Source: Trissonchulus latispiculum (lineage: Eukaryota; Nematoda; Enoplea; Enoplida; Ironidae). From it: a DNA stretch of 64,000 bases. Shown piece after piece: positions 34,700 to 46,980 of the stretch; the first letter of the stretch is position 1; each line of letters starts with the position of its first letter. The notes under the pieces were generated by a model that made no database searches, had not been told where the DNA came from, and worked only from the letters and a program-made list of their open reading frames with translations. The stretch spans positions 1-64,000 of the forward strand of contig JASAND010026207.1 in NCBI GenBank assembly GCA_030248195.1, given 5' to 3'. Position numbers and translations under genes: made by a program.

Positions 34700-36110
34700 C
34701 TATTAAGATTTTGTTTTTGGTTACTGTGATCTGTGATACGTCTACGTATTGTCAGGACTGAAAAACAACAAATTGTGTTACCGCTCAGAAGTATGCCAAT
34801 TCATTAGACATTACACCGCCAGTGGAGTATAACAAAAGTACAAAATGTGTTTCCTAGGAACTAACAATTTCTCAACAAGGAATGCTGTTTCTTCAGTTTC
34901 CACCAGCCCTTAGCGTTTAAGCACCCTGCAGGTTAAGTGCTTTCATGGGCAGCAAAATGCAATGGCCAAGTAAATACAAAATATGCTTTGAAATACATTC
35001 CAAATGAAAGCAATTACAACAGTTTTGCTGGCATATTTGCATAGTAAAGCTGTGTAAAAATTGTCACCTAGGAATTAATCTTAATTTATTCCTAATCAGC
35101 TATTGTCACAGCAGCTACAGCATAAAGCTGCAGAATATGTATACGCGTTATCGTGAACTTGTTACAATCGCCTACTATACAGAAGATTTTTGTGAAAATG
35201 GCTATGCTTTGCACTAAGTATGCCCTTCTCTAACCCTACTCAGCCTATCTTCAGCATTGGCCTAGTATGCTGTTGCAAGCGTTTTTTATCCGAAGGGGGC
35301 CTGCGTGCTCATTTCAGATAACCTCACTTTTAAACTCAAGGGGAGCGCATTGTTTTCTGATATTGGTCTATGGTTTTTCAGTTTTTTAGAGGTTCTGCTG
35401 GCTGGGTCTGCCGAGTCATTTCCTTTGCTTTAATTTCTTCACCCCCTATTGACTTCTTCACCCCCTATTGATTTCTTCACAACACTATTGACGGCAAATT
35501 TCCAGTTGTTTTCATGCTCCATGCCCCCCCAACTATTAATAAGAAAATGCAATTTTCAGGAAAGCCAGAATATATTTATGCAAATTAGTTCAGCCGCATC
35601 TAAAACCAGTTCATAATTAGCAGCCTGACAAACAAGCTGTAATTTTTAAAGGCTGTCAAATGCATGCAGATAGGCACAAGTCTGTGCCAGAAGCCAGTGC
35701 ATTTTTTGTAAAGTCCTAGTACAAGTAGGGACAACAATGGTTCTTTAGTTCTATGCTAAGGCAAGTTTTAACTTAATTTGAAAGTGCAATTCTAAACTAA
35801 AAATCTGAAAACCGGTCAAAATAAATCTAAAGTCTAAATGTAAAGAAATCTAAATCAACTAACTGATAAGCAGGAGTGGCGACTGACAACAGTGAGAATC
35901 TTTAATACAGCAATATTTACGCTGTAAAATTAGTGGTTTATTTGTTTTTGAATCTAAAACGAAAATGTCTGGTTGCCTGTAAGCGTCCTTAAAAATCCAG
36001 TAACTTATACTGCTAACTGTTGTCCAAAACATAAATTCTTGCCTAACAGCTGGTCCGCCGAAATCGCCTATTAAGTAAACTGTCAGTTGATGCATTTTTT
36101 CATGCTCCGT
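34700..36110. other. intron-like DNA, no exon seen
   Basis: AT-rich sequence. 35010-35200 aligns with 60783-60955, but about 0.9 kb (35210-36150) has no counterpart in copy B, either an insertion here or a deletion there. A doubled TTCTTCACCCCCTATTGA unit lies at about 35446-35479. No coding or structural feature is supported. Confidence 0.5.
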
Positions 36111-36115
36111 TGCAG

Positions 36116-36284
36116 AGCGATACCCTTTTAGGGTCCTCTTGTTATGCTGATGTTATTGTTGAAACCTGTGAATCATGCAAAGTACAGCCATTGAGTACCA
36201 GTTATTTTAGTTTGGTCTTGGCTAATCCCTTGTTAATAATGAATGACTGTGCACGTCGTATGTGGGTGGAGCTTTGCGCATTGT
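36116..36284 (+). CDS. gene 1 candidate exon E10
   Basis: A frame runs from a CTCCGTTGCAG acceptor (phase 0) to a consensus GTGAGT donor (phase 1), encoding five or six cysteines (ETCESCK, MNDCARR, ELCALC) and a hydrophobic middle (YFSLVLANPLL). In copy B the aligned part has a 3-nt in-frame deletion, as expected of coding DNA, then a frameshift near 61066, and the acceptor half is gone. I recognise no domain. Its phases do not chain simply to E12, so the local gene model is unresolved. Confidence 0.45.
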
Positions 36285-36470
36285 GTGAGTATTCTTTGTA
36301 TTAGCCAAGCTGTTATGTTGTAAATTGTTTTGCGAACATGTTGTTTGCACCATGATCAACAGCATAGTCATTCAGATTTGTGCAGTTACGCTGAAATTGC
36401 TCTGGCATTGACAGCTAGTAGTTATTCAGCGTTAAAGCAAAACTGGTAAAAGTTCAATCTGTTGTTGTAG

Positions 36471-36815
36471 CTTACTCTTGACTGGCTACTTGATCTGTTT
36501 CCACTTTTAACTAGAACTTGGCACATTGATGATATCGCAAAACAAGCAAGTTGTCCCCCGAAAAGGGATGACATTGTGTCACGGTGCCGAAGTACAAGCT
36601 TTTTAACCAAGCTAAGCCGAAATGAAACATCCTTTATGAAATTATTTATTGGAGTGCTGATGGAACTACATTGTCAAATTAAGCATCAGCAGAACACTAC
36701 AATGGACAATACAATTTCAACTTCTTTAAGACTCGTCCACCTGGCCATCTGCTCGATACTTAATAAAAAAGTAAATTCTAATGCCCCACATTCAGTAACA
36801 GATTTAATCGATTAG
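36471..36815 (+). CDS. gene 1 candidate exon E12
   Basis: Immediately after a CTGTTGTTGTAG acceptor a frame opens in phase 0 (LTLDWLLDLFPLL) and stays open for about 115 codons to a stop at 36813-36815. It carries an N-glycosylation sequon (RNETS) and a Leu-rich amphipathic stretch. Copy B has a 9-nt in-frame deletion and several synonymous changes, evidence of former coding, but a TAA at codon 13. The true donor is unclear; GTAAAT at 36771 is one option. It may be part of the extracellular region before the membrane exon. No family recognised. Confidence 0.5.
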   Translation, partial: LTLDWLLDLFPLLTRTWHIDDIAKQASCPPKRDDIVSRCRSTSFLTKLSRNETSFMKLFIGVLMELHCQIKHQQNTTMDNTISTSLRLVHLAICSILNKKVNSNAPHSVTDLID

Positions 36816-37888
36816 GCGAAACGTTGTATACCATAATTGAAATTTCTGATGCACACATAACGATGAATAACGATGAATTTTGATGAAATAGCAGGTACTT
36901 ATTAATATGTAACAGCAACTGTAACAACCAAGATTTTGTGCAAAAGGTTCAGTTTCCGCTGGACGGACAGTAATTGTAAACCTGCTGCGCAGTTAATTAT
37001 TTTATAAGAGAGCTCTTTCTTGCTTTCTACCGAAACTATTGTTGCAAAAATATTAAAAATACTTGCAAAACATTGTTTGAAGATTTTTTAAAGCTTGAAG
37101 AATATACCTTTGTATATATAGAATTCTGCATTTTGTATGCATATTAGCACATGTTTCTGTAAATTTCATGCCTTTGAGAAATCTTCGCTGAGATGTTAAA
37201 GACAAAAGTTTAACTTTAGCCATGAGTCATAAATTATGGATCAGTTTCCTATTATTGAATTGAAACTATGAGGGAACATAACATAAACATAACTTAACCC
37301 TAACAGTACTATGAACTCATAATTTTTAATGAATTTAAAGAAAAATTATCAATTTTTAGAAAAAATGTCAAAATTTTGATAGATGTTTTGGAAAAATTAT
37401 GAAATTTTAGAACAAAAGTTCCGGCGAAGGCGGAAATTTTTCGGAATTTCGGTGCGAAAACTTATTTCTGCATTTCTTCTTACCCCTTGCCTAATTCTTT
37501 GCTTACTTTTCACTTGCCCCTGACGGCGGTAGGGCTTGTACCTTCTCCGGGTTTGGGGGATGCGTAATTTTTACATGAATTGGAGGCAGAAGTTTTTCGA
37601 AATTAAAGAAAAGATTTTAAACAAGAAGGAAGCCAGGCCTATCTTAAACTCTTATGGTTTATTGATTTACTGTGACGCACTTATTTACAAAACAAAATGC
37701 GTGTGAGGACTGTGAGGGCAAACATAAGCGCTGAGGCGCAGCAGAAAAAACCAGGTTTTATTGGTAAACCACTCTATCAGAGATTCGGTGCGATGAGCTA
37801 CCGAGTTAAGATTACTACTTGAATATTTCACTGTCGACAAGTGAATATGTAAACTTGTGAAATGAGCCGTCTGGTCTTCCTGCACTAG

Positions 37889-39204
37889 AGCCGGAATCGG
37901 CAATTTTTTCCTGGACACGTAGGTTGGGAAAAGTCTGTCCCAGTGTGAGTGTTGTATTTGTTGGCATTGCCCTCATATTTAACCTTCCAAAGCCTAATTA
38001 CTACATTAATCATAATTCATTAGCAAATATTGATATTTTAGAGCACGTTTACTGCTGTTCAAGTATGATTGGAAATTGTTCTGATGAGGAACTTATGTTG
38101 GGCTCCATGCTGTCTCAGGCAGAGAAGATAGGGAACTATGACTTCAGTGGCTGGGCAAAAGCTGTTGGATATGCATATGGAACTGTTATTAACTTATGGC
38201 TGGTCGTAAACCTAATAATTAGGTTGAAAGATGACTGCAGTTACTGGAAAAGAAAGGTGCCTATTATTGCAGTGGCTGTAATTGATTTATACGTTCTCAC
38301 ATTTTGGTTCACCTTGGATGTACTGAAAAAGAACGGGCAGGTAAAGCCGTACTGGACGTCAGTTCGCGTCAGCAGTTCCATAAATCACGGACTTCAGAAT
38401 TTAGGACAAAACATTGAAGGTTGTTCGGTAATTTTGTTTTTTATTGCTATGCAGTTTCCGATTGTGTACAGTCATAATATTACTGTAAACTCCTACCTGT
38501 ATACAGTTCTGTCACTAGTGCTTTTTCAAACTTGCCTTGAAGTCAATGGTTGGGTTGGTCGTCCAAAGATGAAATCATTCACAATTAGCGTTGTCTATGG
38601 ATCAATATTCTTGACTGTAACAATTGGGTATTATATATCGTTAGTGGTTCTGCTGGTATACACATATGCTTACGTATTAGGGCACAGGTCACCTGGCGAG
38701 AGGGTTCCAATAGATGAAACGACAATGGGTTGCAGAGGCCGTTTCTGCTCAGATAGAGACCTAATTAAGTTTGTGAAAGGATTTTCGCTCGCTTTTATGC
38801 CAATTATTTTGGACACAACTATGGCAACAAATGCAGTTCCAAAGTTCCTTGTTGAGTTTGTAAGGGCACAGTGTAACTGGTTAAATAAGTGTTTCAAGTG
38901 TTCTGATAGCCAACAAGCAAAATCTATGTTATACTGGGCGATTAATCTTGAAGGGTACACTAAATATAGTCGTTGGCTTCCTGTATTTCGAAAGCTTTGT
39001 ACACCGACGGTCCTGGTAATTACAGAAAATTTGATTCCTTCAAGAAATTCCGTTATTATCGCTTTAAATAAAGTGCAACAAGCTTTTGTTGTAACTAAAC
39101 AGAGAGTTGCTAACATGATTCGCCACAGATTTTCTCACGTAGCTAACTCTAGCCTGGAGTCACTGCAGCCGCGACCCACAGAAATTTCATTGTCCAGCCT
39201 TTGA
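37889..39204 (+). CDS. multi-membrane-span exon (last exon of gene 1, or separate gene)
   Basis: A 426-codon frame counted from 37924 to TGA 39202-39204. It has no ATG near its start and is open from 37861, so it needs a spliced upstream exon. CTTCCTGCACTAG before 37889 gives a phase-1 entry, the module phase of this gene; GACACGTAG before 37923 gives phase 2. From 37924, hydrophobic segments lie near residues 5-21, 82-101, 112-133, 167-183, 190-206 and 217-252, with a possible further one near 287-298. Loops are Cys-containing (YCC, NC, GCRGRFC, CFKC) and the C-terminal 100 residues are basic and likely cytoplasmic. I recognise no family; a receptor or channel-like protein is inference. Confidence 0.6.
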
Positions 39205-39474
39205 TGTCTAAATCAGCCGATCTTGAATCAACCTATCACAGTCGAAGACCCGCCAGCGGAGCTGCCTAATTAATTAGTCGGCAGACTATAAACCCGTTGA
39301 CCCGTCATCTTCAGAGACAGCTAGCCTTTTGCGCTTTATTAGCTGGCATATTAAGGTGAAAAATTATTTCCAAAACATGTCTTTCCTGCAGGCTGCCAAA
39401 GTCTTTAATTTGATTGCTCAATCTGAGTTTTGAAAGAGCTCATTTCAGCGCTGGTGATTCCACCAGGGACCGTT

Positions 39475-39742
39475 GTTATCAAGCGTGGGTTGAGTTCAAC
39501 CCGGGTTGAACCCATGTATAGGTTCAACCCTTAAATTTCGGGGTTGGCTAAACTCCAGTGCTTAACCCAACGTTATCAAATATTTTCTCGTTGACTTATC
39601 TTTTCCAATGTTAATTAGGTTGTAACTCAACCTAAATTTCAAACCCAACCCTGTTTTCTCAACCCGGATTAATTCAATCCGTTCAATCAATTCAATTCAA
39701 TTCAATTCAATTTTTGATAACGTTTCTCGACCCGGGTTGAGT
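39475..39742. mobile_element. inverted-repeat element built on a GGTTGA/TCAACC word
   Basis: GTTATCAA at 39475 and TTGATAAC at 39714-39721 are inverse ends; inside, GGTTGA and TCAACCC words recur in both orientations, including the palindrome TTCAACCCGGGTTGAA. A TTCAA run lies at 39688-39712, and GACCCGGGTTGAG follows the right end. No coding. Confidence 0.6.
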
Positions 39743-39769
39743 TTTCAGAGACTTTTGTATATTTTACCG

Positions 39770-41085
39770 TCCTCTCGAATAGTAAAAATTACAGGAGTTT
39801 CCTGTACAAAATACTAAAAAAACCTGTAGTTTTTATGACAGGAGTTTCCTGTAGAAAATACTAAAGAAACCTGACAATCCTAAATCAGATACCAAACCTG
39901 TAGTTTTTACCAGACAAAACCTGTAAATTTTACTGGAGCGACCTGTTGTTACAAAAGGGGGGGCAAGTGCGGGGGGTGGCCGCTTTTCGGCAGGGAGCGG
40001 CCGTTACAAAAAATTCAACCACGGGGTGTTGAAAAACTGAACGTTTGAAACAAATTGGCCCCAAAAGGGGCAATATTCCTTGGTGGACCTATAAAAATGT
40101 GTGGGAAATGCTTCTTAGCCTATGTCAAGCTAACTGAAGTAAACTGTCCTTGCTTTTGAAATTTTTTGTACTACTGTATTGATGCAGTTGTCGTCACTCG
40201 TCACAGCTCATTCGAGCTTAGGTTGAATAGGAAGCAATCTTGTTTCGCTCATTGACGTTAACGTTACGTTACTTATCCGCTTGATACAGAACAGATAACT
40301 GACATTGTTCTGTGCAGTTTTTCTAAATTCTACCTTTCTCTGAAAATGAGCTTTTTACATTCGCACAAAGACAGGAGCTGTCTGGTAAACTCCAGATCTC
40401 CAAGTTTCGATACAATTTTAGTGAATGATTTTAAACGACAGTTACAGAGGGGTTTGTATAATTTTGGTGTAACGAGTGTAGCATTAAAGTTGAGCTCAGG
40501 GGCTCAACTTCAATGTTAGTGTGCGTATGTGCAGCTCCCAAGGTCCACTTGCGCATCCAAAAACATGCAACCGTATAGATTGCTGGCATTTGGCAACTGC
40601 GAGAAGACTTAAAATTCTGTCGCTTATATATCTGTTAACCTAATTTGCATAATGAGCTTCCGCAAAATAGTTTCCTGTACTAGCCCTGTGTTAAAGATAG
40701 CGTTTCGATGTAAAGAAACTGAGAAAACACACGCTAAACATAGATAGATATCATTTTATACATTCCTGCTCCAGCAGGAATAAACAAATTATGATCACTG
40801 TCGCACTTATATACTCTTTTGCGTATATGTATTGTTTGCGCTATCAGCGCATCGAGTACTTTTCTGTAGAGTAAACCTGTAAACCTGTGAAAACTACAGG
40901 TTTCATTTGTATGGATTACTAATCTAACTTGTAGCCAATTCTACCAAGGTAAGTCCTGTAAAAACTACCAACGATGTCATGTAGAAATTACTGAAATTGT
41001 TAACCTGTATTTTCTACAACAGCTTTAGTATTTATCATCTACAAAAGTGATTCCTGTATTTCTACTGGAGCATTTCTGAGAGTGC
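39770..41085. mobile_element. inverted-repeat element built on a CTGTAGAAA/ACAGGTTT word
   Basis: The left end (CTCTCGAATAG, then TAAAAATTACAGGAG) is matched inverted at the right end (TTCCTGTATTTCTACTGG, then CTGAGAGTG). Both 200-250 bp ends are packed with AAACCTGT/ACAGGTTT and CTGTAGAAAATACT words in both orientations; the middle 0.9 kb is ordinary AT-rich DNA with a G-rich patch at 39950-39980. No transposase. Confidence 0.65.
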
Positions 41086-41487
41086 AGGCGCTTCACCTCT
41101 TATAGGGCAAAACGGTTGCTTAACTTAATGATAGCTCACTAGAACAGAGGATCTCAGAAATAAAACTGATGGAGGGGGTCTGTGCGCGACAATACACTAA
41201 AAAGCGTTGTCCAATTTCTTTCCATATGCTAAGAACTGGACAAATTTAAATTTGAGTGGACAATTTTTGTATTGAGTAGAAAATTGTTCCCTACTTTGCC
41301 CAAAAACCGCAGGATTACTCCTGCGGTTAGTGTTTGAGCTCACTTTAGTAACAACATATGAATAATTTTAGGTTTTTACCTAAATGCTGGCAAATGCTGT
41401 CAAAATATACAAAAGCAAATTAGCACCGATTTTGATCAAAATGTTTATAAACTTTGTGGTGATAAATCGGAACTAGAAATGAGGATT

Positions 41488-41552
41488 TTGGCTCGCGGCT
41501 CGGTTCGGCTCGGCTCGGCGCGCGAGCCGAGCCGAGCCGAGCCGAGCCGACA
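41488..41552. repeat. GGCTC-word hairpin
   Basis: GGCTCGGTTCGGCTCGGC runs into its inverse GCGAGCCGAGCCGAGCC, so the 65-base tract can fold into a GC-rich hairpin of five-base units. It is preceded by GAGGATTTTGGCT, similar to GTGATTTTGGCT in the hairpin at 44219. Confidence 0.85.
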
Positions 41553-41734
41553 ACAATTTCTCCCTAGCTGAGCCGGATAACTGGAACTCCGAGTCGACCC
41601 CATCCAAAAATTATTATTCGACCAAATTTCCCTGTTAAATTTCCGAACTTGTTTAAAGAAAACGGCCAACAAATTCAGTGACTGTTTTTATTTTGCAATT
41701 CTACTGCATGATTTTCTATTTTATTTTAGGGAAT

Positions 41735-44074
41735 GTGCATTCAATCAGATCGGGAGCCGGCTGTTGTTCGCGTAGATCTTAGAATCAACATTTGCACGCA
41801 GAAATCAATTTATTTCTATTCTGCAATGAAAGTTTAGCAAAATTCGTACTTTTCCAGACTTTTGCGGCTTCTAACCTTTTGTGGGTACATCTGAGACAAA
41901 AAAGGTTCAAAAATGTAGAGATTTTAATTATCCATCGATTGGTGGTAGTCCCATCTCTCTAGGTGCTCTCACTAAATCATGGCATCCAAAAATCTAAAAT
42001 TGGTCATTTTGAACCGAATTCCAAGAAACGTCTTGGGCAGAAGAGGGTAAAATTCGTGAAATTTAAAAACAACCGAAAATTCCAAAAATTTGGTGCACTT
42101 CGGTTGAAACAGTTGTAAGAAAAAATATGCCGCGGAACCAGATCTATTTGATCAAGGAAACTAAATTTGTAGTCTCCATTTCCGAACGATATTAAAAGCA
42201 TACACTGTTTGCTTATAAATATGACTATCACTATCTTCAACTCCCAAAACAAAGCAAATAGTTTTATTTTTCAAAGGTGACTACACATAATAGGAAATGG
42301 TTTTTATAAAAAGTGTTAAACTTTTATTTTTAGTTAGACTTTTATTAGTCAGATTTTAAGCAACTTTTAAATGATAACCATATCGTGACAATTAAAATAT
42401 TTAACCCTTTTATGGCCGCGGCGGCCATTTGACGCAAGTGGTGATTTTTGGCATCTTATTTTTTTGGACAGGGTCCAGTTGCCGGTTGGCAATCTTGGTA
42501 TTTGCTCCTTTTTTCTTCAACACATCCACCCTGTTTTGGGAGAATATTTCGGGATCTGCATGAAAAAGCTAGTTTCTACAGCATAACCGCCGGCTATGAA
42601 AATGATGATTTCAAGCCCTGTTCGAGCGGTGCATTCAAGCAGATCGGGAGCCGGCTGTAGTTCGCGTAGATCTTAGAATCAACATTTGCACGCAGAAATC
42701 AATTTATTGCTATTCTGCAATGAAAGTTTAGCAAAATTCGTACTTTTCCCGACTTTGGCGGCTTCTAACCTTTTGTGGGTACATCTGAGACAAAAAGGTT
42801 CAAAAATGTAGAGATTTTAATTATTCATCGATTGGTAGTAGTCCCGTCTCTCTAGGTGCTCTCACTAAATCATGGCATCCAAAATGTAAAATTGGTCATT
42901 TTGAGCCGAATTCCAAGAAACGTCTTGGGCAGAAGAGGGTAAAATTCGTGAAATTTAAAAACAACCGAAAATTCCAAAAATTTGGTGCACTTCGGTTGAA
43001 ACAGTTGTAAGAAAAAATATGCCGCGGAACCAGATCTATTTGATCAAGGAAACTAAATTTGTAGTCTCCATTTCCGAACGATATTAAAAGCATACACTGT
43101 TTGCTTATAAATATGACTATCACTATCTTCAACTCCCAAAACAAAGCAAATAGTTTTATTTTTCAAAGGTGACTACACATAATAGGAAATGGTTTTTATA
43201 AAAAGTGTTAAACTTTTATTTTTAGTTAGACTTTTATTAGTCAGATTTTAAGCAACTTTTAAATGATAACCATATCGTGACAATTAAAATATTTAACCCT
43301 TTATGGCCGCGACGGCCATTTGACGCAAGTGGTGATTTTTGGCATCTTATTTTTTTGGACAGGGTCCAGTTGCCGGTTGGCAATCTTGGTATTTGCTCCT
43401 TTTTTCTTCAACACATCCACCCTGTTTTGGGAGAATATTTCGGGATCTGCATGAAAAAGCTAGTTTCTACAGCATAACCGCCGGCTATGAAAATGATGAT
43501 TTCAAGCCCTGTTCGAGCGGTGCATTCAAGCAGATCGGGAGCCGGCTGTAGTTCGCGTAGATCTTAGAATCAACATTTGCACGCAGAAATCAATTTATTG
43601 CTATTCTGCAATGAAAGTTTAGCAAAATTCGTACTTTTCCCGACTTTGGCGGCTTCTAACCTTTTGTGGGTACATCTGAGACAAAAAGGTTCAAAAATGT
43701 AGAGATTTTAATTATTCATCGATTGGTAGTAGTCCCGTCTCTCTAGGTGCTCTCACTAAATCATGGCATCCAAAATGTAAAATTGGTCATTTTGAGCCGA
43801 ATTCCAAGAAACGTCTTGGGCAGAAGAGGGTAAAATTCGTGAAATTTAAAAACAACCGAAAATTCCAAAAATTTGGTGCACTTCGGTTGAAACAGTTGTA
43901 AGAAAAAATATGCCGCGGAACCAGATCTATTTGATCAAGGAAACTAAATTTGTAGTCTCCATTTCCCAACGATATTAAAAGCATACACTGTTTGCTTATA
44001 AATATGACTATCACTATCTTCAACTCCCAAAACAAAGCAAATAGTTTTATTTTTCAAAGGTGACTACACATAAT
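41735..44074. repeat. tandem repeat, 2.6 copies of an 891-894 bp unit
   Basis: Units start at 41735, 42629 and 43520 (GTGCATTCAA, then CAGATCGGGAGCCGGCTGT) and the third stops at about 44074. The copies are nearly identical, differing by rare single bases and small indels, so the expansion is recent. The unit includes an 82-codon minus frame and a 70-codon plus frame kept simply because the DNA is duplicated; neither has a family resemblance. The array ends within the unit after GACTACACATAAT. Confidence 0.95.
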
Positions 44075-44218
44075 TCTGCAGCTACAGTTTCTGATACGGA
44101 CTTTCAGAAGTATTCAATAAGATTCAGATGCAAAGTTTGATGAAGAGTTTTGCAAAATAATGGGAAGTGGAAGGTATAGCAATTTAAGTGTGTACAATTG
44201 AAAATTAAAATTATGGTC

Positions 44219-44270
44219 AGATCGGATCGGATCGGTAGGTGATTTTGGCTGCCGATCCGATCCGATCCAC
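44219..44270. repeat. GGATC-word hairpin
   Basis: AGATCGGATCGGATCGG (44219-44235) faces CCGATCCGATCCGATCC (44252-44268) across a short spacer. The right side, GATCCACATCACTA, is the inverse of TAGTGATGTGGATC at 24122-24135, so the same kind of element occurs twice. Confidence 0.85.
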
Positions 44271-44529
44271 ATCACTAATGCAGATTAGCCGTCTAAAATT
44301 TGGGAGCCGTGCCTTGTACACATTGATTAGGACGAAGCAAAGTTTCCATGCATGTTACATTTATTGTATTTGGGTTGGCCCGACCAACACCAACTTGTGA
44401 ATACTCTACAAAATGCTATAACATTGCATGGAATTCTTTCAAACATGAAACTGTTTTGTATGACACCCACGACTATTATGCGGAAAAGGCTAGCTGCCTG
44501 TTTCAAAATCGAACTTCTAGCTTTTGAAT

Positions 44530-45960
44530 GAATGAATGAGTTTAATACCAGCCAACACATATCAATAACGATTAAATGTATTAGTAAAGAATAAGATGTA
44601 TATATAACCAGCACATGATACCGTAACTAACAAACAGGGCAAGATATTAATTATTATGAGGACTGGAGGGAGACGGGTTGGGCCGATGGTCGACTGCAAA
44701 ATCCCGACCCCCTTGACCAACAGTAAATGTAATGTTTCTAATGCCGTGTTTAAAAGAAGCGACAGACGAAGAATGTACGACATTTTCGGGGAGAGAGTTC
44801 CAATACTTGACAACTCTTTGTGAGAAAAATGCTTTCTTACATCCAAACTTTTATGGCCCACTAATAGCTTTAGCGAGTGGCCTCTCGTTTGACCCCTTTG
44901 ATTTAAAGTAAAGAAATTTTCAAAATTTAATTCAACTGCTCTATGAATGATTTTATATGCCATTACAAGATCTTTGCGAGTTCGTCTTTCATCTTATGAT
45001 TCGAGGTTTGCTCTTTTTAAACGTTCCGTGTAGGATAAGTTCTTAAGCCCTGGGAGACGTCTTGTAAACAATCTCTGGATTCTTTCAATTAGATCTATGT
45101 CTTTGGCAAGGTATGGATTCCATACTTCGCTAGCATATTCTATCTTGCTACGAATGAAAGTTTTATACAATTTTACTAGAAAAGGAATAGATTTGGACTG
45201 AAAGTTTCTAAAAATAAGATTTATCATTACAAAAGCAATTTTAGCAATTTGAACGCAATGGGCTGATGATTTTAAATTATCTGAGAGAAGAACCACCAAG
45301 TCTTTCATTTTATCTACAGATTCAATAGCAGTACCGTTAAAATAATATGCCGTATTAGGATTATTGTAACCTAAATGCAGAATACAACATTTCTGAAACG
45401 CAATACCAAGTTGGTTTACAGCAGCCCACTGAACAATACTGTTAATATCATCCTGAACATAATTACATGCAACAGGATGTGCACAAGTAAGATAGAATTT
45501 AGTGTCATCTGCAAAAGTTTTTGCTGACATTGATACAAGACAGTCTTCAATATCATTTATATAAATCAAGAACAGTCTGGGTTCCAAAATACTTCCTTGT
45601 GGAACTCCAGAAATTACATCCCCATTGTCTGATTTGGCGGTTTGAATTTCAACAAACTGCTGTCTGGAATGTAAATAAGCAGTGAACCAGTCTAAAAGTT
45701 TACCAGAAATTCCGTATGATTTTAGTTTAGCTACTAATTTTTTGTGGGAAACTGAATCAAAAGCTTTGGCAATGTCCATATACAGAACATCCACAAATTT
45801 TTTATCTTCCAGATAGGAGGTCCATTCATTTAGTGTTTGTAGAAGTTGAGTTACAGTAGATCGGTTTGAACGAAAACCATACTGATTTGTAGATATTAGG
45901 GAGCATGAATTTAGGTGCAAAGCAAGCGCGTCATCAACTACTGAGCTCGTAGCCTTAATT
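44530..45960 (-). mobile_element. 5'-truncated CR1/Jockey-like LINE
   Basis: The minus strand encodes an RT fragment from the fingers to the C-terminus, followed by a short untranslated end with a (CATT)n-type tail at 44524-44536. The 5' part with endonuclease is missing, as usual for truncated LINE copies. The coding region is in a separate entry. Confidence 0.88.
44562..45920 (-). pseudogene. RT C-terminal part of the CR1/Jockey-like LINE
   Basis: Seen in order: QYGFRSNRSTVTQLL, VLYMDIAKAFDSVSH with a catalytic Asp, GVPQGSILEPRLFLIYIND, and FADDTKFYL with the Asp pair, then LKSYGIS- and KTFIRSKIEYASEVWNP-type segments of the RT C-terminus. A TAA at 44994-44996 interrupts the frame, which continues in phase directly after it (DERRTRKDLVMAYKI). 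Near 44840 a frameshift separates the conserved end (WNSLP-type motif). Catalytic residues are intact; two lesions make it inactive. Confidence 0.9.
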
Positions 45961-46657
45961 GCTTTAACATATGTGACAAAATCAGAGTAATGATGTTTTG
46001 TCGTAATTTTTCATAGACTCTCACTGTCTGCATGCCTTTGTGAACACGGACCAGCTACAATAGAAATTTAAATCACTAAAACTCATTGGATGTATCCATT
46101 TCGTTTTCAACACTGAAAAAGAAAGTTCTGTGATTCGTTGGCTTGCAGCCAGAAGGTTCCCACATTGGAATTCCTGTGTTGGCATAAAAGGGATCGAATT
46201 TTCTGCTTTCTTGTGCTCTCATGCTTGCATATTTTGATTGCTGCTTTGAAAGGTGAATATAAAATGTCTAAACCTATTCATTGTCGCGAATATGCTACTT
46301 GTTTAATCTCGTCAACGTAGAAATCCAAAATGCGTAAACTGACTTCATGGTTCAGTGGCAAAATTACTAATTTGGGTGAATTTTTTGAATATCAGTATAA
46401 AAACGAAATATCAAACAATTAAGAACGTGAAGAAGCTGAAGAGTAGACTAGAGTTAAAATTAACTAGATCCTTTTGGACCAAAAGCTTTTACCTCCGATT
46501 TTGCTAAAACGCTGGCCATAGACTGATTCGATGGCGCTGATTTCGAAACTAAAACAGGAATTTCCGGAATATTTACGGATTTCGTGGTATTCGACACGGA
46601 AAATTGTTTATAAGAAGAAAAATGACTGCAACAACCCTTTCATACCAATTTGCTTAT
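45961..46657. other. no gene seen
   Basis: About 0.7 kb of AT-rich DNA between the LINE fragment and the TTA microsatellite. A 60-codon frame at 46138-46320 has no domain, paralog or paired splice signals. Confidence 0.5.

Positions 46658-46980
<323 letters not shown>

Larger units (their letters stand above)
24430..37500 (+). repeat. segmental duplication, copy A (gene 1)
   Basis: From about 24430 to at least 37500 this region is collinear with 51540-64000. Anchors in the same order include the GTATTTAAGC box, the signal-peptide exon, the E3 exon, LDLa exon E4, EGF exon E5, the 32777 block, E8, E9, E10, E12 and the AT-rich tail near 37200-37500. Spacing between copies is 24.5-27 kb, varying because transposons and deletions differ. 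The E2 LDLa exon is present only here. Confidence 0.93.

Noticed and set aside
36116..37889. Direct splice of E10 to the multi-membrane exon at 37889
   Set aside because: The phases agree, but the junction codon would be TAG, so this join cannot be the coding one.
42004..44035. An 82-codon minus frame repeated three times, and a 70-codon plus frame repeated twice
   Set aside because: They are conserved only because the DNA is a recent tandem repeat; no start context, domain or synonymous bias supports coding.
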